A DNA stretch of 5,446 nucleotides from Halobacteriales archaeon QH_10_70_21 (GTDB taxonomy: Archaea > Halobacteriota > Halobacteria > Halobacteriales > Haloarculaceae). Numbering within the stretch: the first letter of the stretch is position 1; every line of letters starts with the position of its first letter. This document shows, in pieces, positions 1-5,044 of the stretch. Position numbers and translations under genes: made by a program. The DNA is taken from assembly GCA_003021325.1 (NCBI GenBank), contig PXQM01000165.1, positions 1-5,446 of the forward strand, in the 5' to 3' direction. Under the pieces are notes generated by a model. It was not told the DNA's origin, ran no database searches, and was given only the letters and a program-made list of their open reading frames with translations.

Positions 1-1071
1 GCGCAGATGGCGGAGAACCGCTTCGACGGCATCGACGGGCTCGAGACCGTCCCTGACGCCATCGGCGAACTGTTCGTGACGACGGGTGACCTCTCGGCAA
101 AGGAGCACGCCGGCGTCCAGGTCGCCTGCCAGGAGGGGGTGGACTCGGCCATCTCGAAGACGGTCAACGCGCCCAACGACTCGACGGTCGCCGACGCGAA
201 GGAGGTCTTCGAGTACATCTACGACCACGGCGGCAAGGGTGTCACCTACTACCGCGACGGGACGCGGTCGAAGCAGGTGCTGACCACCCGCGCGCAGAAC
301 ACGGAGTTCGCCGACATGGACGAGGCGGAGGCCGCCGCGGCCATCGTCGAGAACATCGAGGAGATCTTCGGCGACGTCGAGGGCTTCCTCGACAGCGACA
401 CCGTCGAGGCGGAGTTCGACGACCTGCCGACCCAGGAGGTCGAGCTCGGCACGAAGCGGCCCCGGCCGGACGTTCTCCACGGCGTCACCCAGCGCATCGA
501 CACCGGTTACGGGAAGCTGTACGTCAACATCAACGAGGACCCCGAGACGGGTCGGCCGTTCGAGCTGTTCGCCAACATCGGCAACTCCGGCGGCTTCACC
601 GCCTCCTTCACCGAGGCGCTGGCGAAGACCATCTCGACGGCGCTCCGTTCGGGCGTCGACCCGGCCGAGATCGCCGACGAGCTCCAGGGCATCCGGTCGC
701 CGAAGGTCGCCTGGGACAAGGGCGAGCAGACCAACTCCATCCCGGACGCCATCGGCACCGCGATGCGGCGGTACCTCGACGGCGAGGTCGACAAGGCCTA
801 CCCCGACCAGGCCACCCTCGAGGAGACGACGCAGGGGACCGGGCACGACGACGACGAGACGGACCGCCAGGTCGCGACGCGGGAGACCGACGGCGGCGAG
901 ACGGCCGCCGTCGGCGGCACCGCGGGCGCCGCTCCCAACGACGACGCAAGCGACGCCCAGTCGCTCATCGACTCCGGGGAGTCCCCCGAGTGTCCCGAGT
1001 GCTCCAGCATGACGCTGAACTACACCGAGGGCTGCAAGACCTGCGAGTCCTGCGGTTGGTCCGAGTGCTGA
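1..1071 (+). CDS. nrdJ: Adenosylcobalamin-dependent (class II) ribonucleotide reductase, C-terminal part
   Basis: This cytoplasmic enzyme reduces ribonucleotides to deoxyribonucleotides for DNA synthesis, using a B12-derived radical. The window enters inside the gene: the frame is open from base 1, so the Met codon at 7 is internal. The visible 356 residues begin at the end of the catalytic barrel. The SKTVN block (about residues 52-56) and the GGKGVTYYRDG block (about 77-87) are typical of the B12-type enzyme. A TSCPD-type domain follows (about 151-258, with FANIGNSGG near 190). Next comes an acidic low-complexity linker (about 270-325). The tail has six cysteines (331, 334, 345, 348, 351, 356), ending CESCGWSEC. 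Such C-terminal cysteines in this family are thought to shuttle reducing equivalents to the active site. The acidic linker fits a halophile. The stop lies 36 bp from the stop of the convergent lipoprotein gene. I see no frame problem here. The N-terminal part, including the radical-site residues, lies outside the window. Confidence 0.93.
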   Translation, partial: AQMAENRFDGIDGLETVPDAIGELFVTTGDLSAKEHAGVQVACQEGVDSAISKTVNAPNDSTVADAKEVFEYIYDHGGKGVTYYRDGTRSKQVLTTRAQNTEFADMDEAEAAAAIVENIEEIFGDVEGFLDSDTVEAEFDDLPTQEVELGTKRPRPDVLHGVTQRIDTGYGKLYVNINEDPETGRPFELFANIGNSGGFTASFTEALAKTISTALRSGVDPAEIADELQGIRSPKVAWDKGEQTNSIPDAIGTAMRRYLDGEVDKAYPDQATLEETTQGTGHDDDETDRQVATRETDGGETAAVGGTAGAAPNDDASDAQSLIDSGESPECPECSSMTLNYTEGCKTCESCGWSEC

Positions 1072-1107
1072 AGCGCTGAGCCGGGCCCGCACCGCGTCGC
1101 GAGGAGT

Positions 1108-2148
1108 TCACGACCCGATACGCACCGGCAGCCGGTCCGCGGCTGTCTCCCTCGGCTGCCTTCCGGCTGCACCTCCCACCCCCTGACGCTCCCACCACGG
1201 TCGAACGTGAAGACCGCGTTCTCCGCGACGGCGAGCCCGGAGACGTCGTCCTCGGTATCGACGACCCACCGTTCCGACCCCGAGGCGCGGTCGAGGCCCG
1301 CGATGGCGCTCCGGCCGCCAACCAGCACCGTCGCGTCGGCCGCCACCGCGGCAGTTACCTCCTCGAGGGCATCGGGTCGCGGACGACTCCACCGCCCCGA
1401 CCCGTCGGTCGTCTCGTGGGGCCGAATCTCCTCCCCGCGAGCGGTGTAGAACGTGCCGTCGCTCAGCGCCCGCGTCGGGAGGGGCTCCTCGATGCGCCAG
1501 CGCGTCTCGCCGGTCTCGGGCTCGAGTGCGTACGTCGCCTCCTCGTCGTCGCCGAGCAGGACGTCTCCGTCGACCACGGGGGATTCGAACCCCGGCCGCC
1601 GCTGACGTCGACCAGGTAGACGGTGCCCGCCGCGACCGCGGGCATCGAGTCGGTCGCGAGTCGAGTTCGACGGTCCACTCCTCGCTCCCGTCGCCGATCG
1701 CGTAGCGCGCGAGCAGGTCCCGGTCTTCGTTCTCCATCGTAAGGTGGACGCCGCCGGCTCCCAGGACCGGCGCCCGGATGGGGTCGCTGGGGAGCCGTCG
1801 ACGCCACTGCGTGGAGCCGTCGGCGGCCCGCCAGCCCTCGAGGCGGTAGGTCCGGTCGCCGATGCTGCCGGTCCGGACGAGCGCGACCGGCCGGCCGCCG
1901 GCCAGCAGCAGGGACCTGACGCTGCCCTCCCCGTCCGGGCACCACCGCGTCTCCGGGGCGGCCTCGAAGCCGCCGGCGTCGGTCGCGCCGGCGTAGCCGG
2001 CGGTCCCGCCCGCGGTCACCCACTCGCCCGACACCGACCCGAGGTCGCCGTCGGGACAGGACTCGCCCACGAACTCCTCGACGCATCCCGCCATCGCCGC
2101 GGCCGTTCCCCCACCGAGCGCCCGCAGCAGCGTTCGCCTGGCTGGCAT
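1108..2148 (-). pseudogene. PQQ-like beta-propeller Tat lipoprotein, frame broken three times
   Basis: The protein would be exported and lipid-anchored on the outer face of the membrane. ATG at 2148 opens a twin-arginine signal (R4-R5) with a hydrophobic stretch and lipobox MAGC (Cys22), a usual haloarchaeal Tat lipoprotein start. Propeller-blade motifs follow, such as YAIGDGSEEW, AAGTVYLVD, YALEPETGETRW and LDRASGSERW. These resemble PQQ-like/WD40-like repeats; no catalytic residues can be assigned. The frame jumps near 1656/1657, near 1590-1593 and somewhere in about 1149-1180. Adding one G on the coding strand at each place joins the three segments into about 347 residues. That reading ends LPVRIGS with TGA at 1108-1110, just short of the convergent reductase gene. 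Without the third repair the frame runs on to 1020 as a basic, cysteine-rich tail unlike the rest. Sequencing errors at G runs or real inactivation are both possible. Ligand and role are unknown. Confidence 0.75.
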
Positions 2149-2235
2149 GTACCGCCCAACGAGAGAGGGGGTGAAATGTCTTGCCTGCGTCCTGCACGTT
2201 TTTGCCGCTCGAACGGCGAGATACCACCGAACACG

Positions 2236-2361
2236 ATGGTCGACGACGAACGCGGCGGCCGGCCGTGCCCGACGTGCGACGCCCGGATGTACGAGCGCCA
2301 CTGCAAGTACGTCTGCCCGAACCACGGCGTCGTCTACGACTGCGCCGACACCTTCTACTGA
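2236..2361 (+). CDS. Small zinc-finger protein of haloarchaeal type, 41 residues
   Basis: ATG at 2236 encodes a 41-residue protein ending at TGA 2359-2361. Visible metal-ligand candidates are C11 and C14 (CPTC) and C27 and H30 (CPNH), with H22, C23 and C36 in addition. This is one compact zinc-ribbon-like unit after a short charged start. Haloarchaea encode many such tiny CPxC-type zinc-finger proteins, and the HCKYVCPNHGVVYDC core looks like a conserved one. Function is unknown; protein or nucleic-acid binding is a guess. The T run at 2199-2203 could be a weak TATA element giving a leader of only a few bases. The gene is divergent from the lipoprotein gene (87 bp between starts). Its 3' end meets the end of the VTT protein gene on the other strand, overlapping by about 7 bp if that gene's frame is repaired. 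The opposite strand is also open here, but that reading does not resemble a protein family. Confidence 0.8.
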   Translation: MVDDERGGRPCPTCDARMYERHCKYVCPNHGVVYDCADTFY

Positions 2362-3000
2362 CCGGTACCGGCGCTGGGGGGCCGGGCCGGACAGCCCCAG
2401 AAGCGCAGCCAGCGCGGCGGTGGTCACGAACAGCAGCGGGTCGGCCGCGGCCCCGGCGGTCGTCAGTTCGCCGGCGGAGGCGCCGAGCAGGACGGCGGCG
2501 ACGACCCAGGGAGCCTCGCCGAGCGCCGTGCCGGCGACGTAGGGCCGCAGCGGGACGCCGGCCAGCCCGGCGGCGTAGGAGACGGGGTCGGTCGGCAGCG
2601 GCGCAAGCCGGACCGCGACGACGCCGCGCAGGTCGCCGGCCGTCCGGCGAACGACGGCGCCGGCGTCGCCGACCCGGGCCAGGATACCGGCGTCGTGGCC
2701 GAGGGACCGCGCGAGCGCGTAGGCGGGCAGCGCCGTGACGACGGCGCCGGCGAGCGCAATCGGGATGGCGGCCGGCCCGAGAACGTAGCCGAGCAGTATC
2801 GAGAGGGCGCTGATGGGCCAGGCGAGCAGCGGCCGGACGAGGTAGAGCCCGAGGACGACGGCGGCGAAGAGCGCCGGCCGCTCGGCCAGCCGCTCGGCGC
2901 GGGCCAGGAGGGCGTCCGGGGAGGTCACCAGGGCGGCGGCGCCGGCCACCGCGAGGACCCCCGCGATGCCGGCTGCCTGTCGGAGCGACGCGCGCTTCAC
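2355..3000 (-). CDS. VTT/TVP38 (DedA-like) family membrane protein, stop masked by a probable frameshift
   Basis: This is an integral membrane protein of the VTT-domain family (TVP38/TMEM64, related to DedA). Members are linked to lipid handling and membrane homeostasis, but the substrate here is unknown. The likely start is GTG at 3000. Hydrophobic segments lie at about residues 9-26, 42-60, 63-98, 164-182 and 188-205. Conserved-looking elements include R131 with LAPLPTDP, SYAAG (141-145) and GTALG (157-161), followed by a conserved Pro. The frame does not stop after the last segment. It runs through the antisense of the zinc-finger gene and into the lipoprotein gene, giving a 630-residue open frame down to 1108. 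If the run of six G at 2376-2381 (plus strand) had five, the protein would end GPAPSAGTGQ at TAG 2355-2357, giving 214 residues, a normal length. That end is inferred. The family call is firm; the C-terminus is not. Confidence 0.75.
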
Positions 3001-3021
3001 GGTCGGGCATTTGCCTCCTGG

Positions 3022-3028
3022 AGTAAAC
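3022..3028 (-). promoter_or_regulatory. Candidate TATA box for the VTT membrane protein gene
   Basis: On the minus strand GTTTACT is centred about 25 bp upstream of the GTG start at 3000. This is the spacing of haloarchaeal leaderless genes. A GGAGG lies at about 3013-3017, but it is 12 bp from this GTG, so it does not clearly act as a ribosome binding site. Confidence 0.4.
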
Positions 3029-3052
3029 GCCTTGTGGTGGGTCCCCGGTGAC

Positions 3053-3057
3053 TTTTT
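3053..3057 (+). promoter_or_regulatory. Candidate TATA box for the small CxxC protein gene
   Basis: The T run in ACTTTTTGAC is centred about 29 bp upstream of the GTG at 3084. It is one of the few AT-rich spots in the 83-bp divergent intergenic region, and it suggests a leaderless transcript. Confidence 0.4.
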
Positions 3058-3083
3058 GACCGTCGTGTGCCGACTGTCGGGGC

Positions 3084-3446
3084 GTGGACCGGGAGACGGA
3101 CCCCGTCGAACTCGGCGTGCAGCTCCTGGCCCGTCTCGAGCACACGGAGCTGCCGCTGCCCGCAGTCATCGACCGCATCGAGACCATCACGACCCACCCG
3201 GAGACGACGCGGGCGATACTCGAGGAGGCCGAGAAGCGGGGCCACATCGTCCGCGACGGCGAGACGGTCACGCCCACGGGCGGCCGGTTCCTCAGCTTCG
3301 AGAGCGGGGTCGTCTCCAGGGAGGGCGACTTCGAGTGCCGGCGCTGCGGGGCGTCCATCTCGACGGGGTACTTCATGCAACTGGAGGCCGGCGAGCACGG
3401 CCCGTTCGGCTCCTCGTGCATCCGGAAGGTGACCGGCCGGGAGTGA
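3084..3446 (+). CDS. Conserved haloarchaeal protein with CxxC...C site (DUF5830-like)
   Basis: This 120-residue protein of unknown function is probably cytoplasmic. GTG at 3084 is the first start after an in-frame TGA at 3057, and it sits about 29 bp after a T-rich TATA-like element. The N-terminal 60 residues look helical and acidic, in the style of a small winged-helix or helical bundle (ELGVQLLARLEH; RAILEEAEKRG). The C-terminal part carries CRRC (C85, C88) and then FGSSCIRKVTGR with C112, plus H105, a possible zinc site. The overall pattern matches what I recall as the haloarchaeal DUF5830 family, a name given from memory. The gene is divergent from the VTT membrane protein. Its TGA (3444-3446) directly abuts the stop of the convergent gene with no gap. 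A role in nucleic-acid binding would fit but is not shown. Confidence 0.8.
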   Translation: MDRETDPVELGVQLLARLEHTELPLPAVIDRIETITTHPETTRAILEEAEKRGHIVRDGETVTPTGGRFLSFESGVVSREGDFECRRCGASISTGYFMQLEAGEHGPFGSSCIRKVTGRE

Positions 3447-3456
3447 CTACCGGCCG
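3434..3456. terminator. GC-rich inverted repeat spanning two convergent stop codons
   Basis: CGGCCGG (3434-3440) and CCGGCCG (3450-3456) form a 7-bp inverted repeat. Its 9-base loop holds both stop codons, TGA and the reverse of TAG. It could end or stabilise both transcripts. Archaeal terminators usually depend on T runs, which are absent, and GC repeats arise easily by chance here. Confidence 0.25.
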
Positions 3457-4430
3457 CGCCGGAGCTCATCGACGAGCTGCTCGATGGTCTCCTCCTGTGA
3501 CTCCAGCAGCTCGTTCTGCCGCTCGAGCTGGGCCTCGAGCTCGTCGATACGGTCGGCCAGGTCCGCGACGTCGGTGTCGGCCGGGCGGGCGTCGTCGTCC
3601 GGCGAGGGTGCCGACGACTCGTCGGTCCTCGTCGCGTCGCCGCCGGCGCCCCGCCGCGTCCTGCCGCGGGGGCCGGTGACGTCCTGGTCGGCCGGCGGCG
3701 ACCAGTCGGGCTCCCGGTCGGGTCCGGGGTCGGGCTCGACGATGGGGTCGCCGGTCCCGCCGCCGGAATCGGTGCCCGACCCGGGCTCGTCGGCACCGAC
3801 GGCCTCCCTGAGTCCGTCCAGCGACGAGACGCCGTGGTACTCGAAGACGGCGCTCTGGACCGTCCGACGGACCTCCCCGGCGCGGTCGTTGGGCACCTTC
3901 ACGCGGTGCTGGCGGCCCTGGGCCTCGACGACGACCTGGGTGGCGACGCTGCCCTCCTCGAAGTCGAGGCCGGTGATGCTGTCGTAGTCGAACATCTCGA
4001 AGTCCTCGTTCCAGACGGACGGGCCGACGTGCTTGAACAGCTTCGCGTCGGTGACGACCAGCGTGAGGTCGCTGAACCGGAACTGCGCCGCGACCGTCTC
4101 GTCGCCGTCGACGACGCCGGTGGTCCGGAGGACGCCCTCCAGCATCGCCTCGACGATGTCGTTTGCGACCGGAGAGGGGACGGTGAAGCTCCGCTCGCCG
4201 TCGATGGACTCGAGCTCGATGGTGTCCTTCCGCCGGCCCGCCTCGGCGGTCAGCCGCTGGACGTCGTGGGGGAACGACTCGACGCTCTCGTCGGAGAGCA
4301 GCCCCTCGGAGCGGTAGAGGTGCGTCGCCGCGGCCGTGACGACGAGGGCGTCGCCGCCACCGATGTCGACGGTTTCGATGACCGGTTCGTCGCCGACTAC
4401 GCTGCGGAGGCGGGCCGGGAGTTCGTCCAT
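3447..4430 (-). CDS. Haloarchaeal PH-like domain protein with acidic linker and C-terminal coiled coil
   Basis: This 327-residue protein has no identified function. The chosen start is ATG at 4430 (MDELPARLRSVV). The TATA-like box at 4456-4462 sits 29 bp upstream, which fits a leaderless transcript. An ATG at 4457 in the same frame would add nine residues but overlaps that box. Residues about 1-95 and 96-190 look like two repeats of a bacterial-type PH-like beta domain. Each has a strand such as ALVVTAAATHLYRS or LTLVVTDAKLFKHV, followed by a short helix. Residues about 205-285 are a Pro/Gly/Asp-rich disordered linker. The last 40 or so residues (ADRIDELEAQLERQNELLES onward) form a clear coiled coil. 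I recall relatives labelled DUF7115 in haloarchaea, but this is from memory. Oligomerisation through the coiled coil is likely; ligand and partners are unknown. The protein has no membrane segment or signal peptide. Confidence 0.85.
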   Translation of the reverse strand: MDELPARLRSVVGDEPVIETVDIGGGDALVVTAAATHLYRSEGLLSDESVESFPHDVQRLTAEAGRRKDTIELESIDGERSFTVPSPVANDIVEAMLEGVLRTTGVVDGDETVAAQFRFSDLTLVVTDAKLFKHVGPSVWNEDFEMFDYDSITGLDFEEGSVATQVVVEAQGRQHRVKVPNDRAGEVRRTVQSAVFEYHGVSSLDGLREAVGADEPGSGTDSGGGTGDPIVEPDPGPDREPDWSPPADQDVTGPRGRTRRGAGGDATRTDESSAPSPDDDARPADTDVADLADRIDELEAQLERQNELLESQEETIEQLVDELRRGR

Positions 4431-4455
4431 GGCTGTGGTGTGCCCGCAGGCCGAC

Positions 4456-4462
4456 ATAAAAT
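4456..4462 (-). promoter_or_regulatory. TATA box for the PH-like/coiled-coil gene
   Basis: ATTTTAT on the minus strand is centred about 29 bp upstream of the ATG at 4430. It is the only AT-rich stretch nearby and decides the start choice. Confidence 0.6.
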
Positions 4463-4546
4463 CGTGGGTCGTCGGGAGGGTGCCGCGCCGAATCGACCGA
4501 GGGAGATAGGAAGCTTGAAGGGCGCGAGCGGGCTACCCGGAAACGA

Positions 4547-4679
4547 GCCCGGGTGGCTTAGCTGGACATAGCGCCGCACTCATAGGGTAACGAGGCGGCA
4601 CCCGCGGTGTCCCGAGGCGCCGCCTGCGCCTCGTTTCTGGGACATGCGGAGATCGAGGGTTCGGAGCCCTCCCCGGGCA
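4547..4679 (+). tRNA. Elongator tRNA-Met (CAT) with intron
   Basis: A full cloverleaf can be drawn. The acceptor stem pairs GCCCGGG (4547-4553) with CCCGGGC (4672-4678), with discriminator A at 4679. The D arm is closed by GCT/AGC (4556-4558 and 4570-4572). The anticodon stem pairs CCGCA (4574-4578) with TGCGG (4645-4649). Anticodon CAT is at 4581-4583. The T arm pairs GAGGG (4655-4659) with CCCTC (4667-4671) around loop TTCGGAG. CCA is not encoded. An intron follows position 37, as is known for the elongator tRNA-Met of haloarchaea, and the spliced tRNA is 74 nt. CAT could also mean tRNA-Ile2, or the initiator, but the intron and the acceptor sequence favour elongator Met. The gene stands alone; its promoter is not clear, though AAGCTTGAAG at 4511-4520 is a weak candidate. 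Confidence 0.95.
4585..4643 (+). other. tRNA-Met intron (59 nt) with bulge-helix-bulge splice motif
   Basis: The archaeal splicing endonuclease motif can be drawn exactly. The central 4-bp helix pairs CTCA (4579-4582) with TGGG (4638-4641). The 3-nt bulges are TAG (4583-4585) and ACA (4642-4644). Cutting after the second base of each bulge leaves A37 joined to A38. Inside, AACGAGGCG (4589-4597) pairs with CGCCTCGTT (4627-4635) as a 9-bp stem. The 59-nt size is shorter than the roughly 75 nt I recall for Haloferax volcanii. Confidence 0.85.
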
Positions 4680-4790
4680 TACCACAACTCCTGCAGATGC
4701 CACCGTGTCTACCAGCCCCGCGGCTGGCGAAAGCGGTGACGAGCGTACTGATACGGGCGGAAACGAAGGGGGTGGGTGGGGGAACGGCCT

Positions 4791-4840
4791 GCATACCGCC
4801 CCGAACGGGCAACGGGGCATATACCGCTTGTCGGGCAACG
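4791..4840. repeat. Two 24-nt imperfect direct repeats, 26-bp period
   Basis: Copy 1 (4791-4814) and copy 2 (4817-4840) share GCAT near the start, ACCGC in the middle and CGGGCAACG at the end; the central bases differ. The starts are 26 bp apart and so are the CGGGCAACG ends. The pair lies directly upstream (plus strand) of the TATA-like element at 4844, an arrangement typical of regulator binding sites. Confidence 0.65.
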
Positions 4841-4843
4841 CTA

Positions 4844-4849
4844 TTTAAA
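4844..4849. promoter_or_regulatory. TATA-like element of unknown target
   Basis: TTTAAA in the context CTATTTAAACTG is the most AT-rich spot of the right half of the window. It is symmetric. Plus-strand use would start transcription near 4872-4876 at the foot of a hairpin. Minus-strand use would start near 4820, toward the tRNA. No real gene lies directly downstream on either strand. Confidence 0.45.
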
Positions 4850-4856
4850 CTGACAA

Positions 4857-4877
4857 CGGTTTCGAGACTCAAAACCG
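4857..4877. repeat. 21-bp near-perfect palindrome, possible operator
   Basis: CGGTTT, GAG, centre A (4867), CTC and AAACCG mirror each other, with one mismatched pair (4863/4871). It begins 7 bp after the TATA-like element, where a dimeric repressor could block transcription. AACCGGT recurs at 4902-4908. Confidence 0.5.
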
Positions 4878-5044
4878 GTCGACCGCCTGCCACGGCAGTC
4901 GAACCGGTCCGGAGGTCCGCAGCCCGCCGGAGCAGTCTCGACAGGGGTGCCGACGCCGGGACCCTCGCGACGCCTGGACGCTCACCGGGTGTACGGGCGT
5001 GCTCTTCGAGGACGGCGACAGTCAGGCGCTCTCTCGTCCGGACG

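Larger units (their letters stand above)
4680..5044. other. Non-coding stretch between tRNA-Met and the methyltransferase gene
   Basis: About 365 bases hold no convincing protein gene on either strand; the open frames here are arginine-rich or proline-rich and match no family. In order it contains a G-rich tract (4755-4782), a pair of 24-nt imperfect direct repeats (4791-4840), a TATA-like element (4844-4849), a 21-bp near-palindrome (4857-4877) and a bulged hairpin (4874-4908). From about 4910 to 5044 I see nothing distinct. No copy of the tRNA 3' end was seen. Confidence 0.7.

Noticed and set aside
1020..1107. Extension of the lipoprotein frame into the end of the reductase gene
   Set aside because: The tail is basic and cysteine-rich, unlike the acidic protein before it. 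A one-base repair gives a sensible end at 1108.
1579..1593. Minus-strand sequence like a tRNA T arm (GGGG, TTCGAAT, CCCC) at the second frame break, hinting at a tRNA remnant or attachment site
   Set aside because: No acceptor, D or anticodon arm can be drawn around it, the fifth stem pair fails, and repaired coding (Gly-Phe-Glu-Ser-Pro) explains it.
1744..2235. Plus-strand open frame leading into the zinc-finger gene, as a longer N-terminus
   Set aside because: It is antisense to the lipoprotein gene, its residues are Pro/Ala/Gly/Arg-biased, and the motif-bearing part starts cleanly at the ATG at 2236.
1463..3796. Minus-strand open frame of 777 codons
   Set aside because: It is a shadow frame, very rich in Arg, Pro and Ser, crossing several better genes. 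Only a short piece near 1594-1656 is real lipoprotein sequence.
4431..4457. Upstream ATG at 4457 as start of the PH-like protein
   Set aside because: It lies on the TATA box that best explains a leaderless start at 4430, and the nine extra residues do not resemble the rest of the protein.
3834..4571. Plus-strand open frame opposite the PH-like gene
   Set aside because: It is antisense to a well-supported gene and runs into the tRNA. The composition mirrors the codon pattern of the other strand.
4533..4838. Minus-strand open frames starting near 4820-4838, with the TATA-like box about 26 bp upstream of an ATG at 4820
   Set aside because: The product is proline-rich without a recognisable domain and reads across the tRNA antisense. 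Only the promoter-like element itself is kept.
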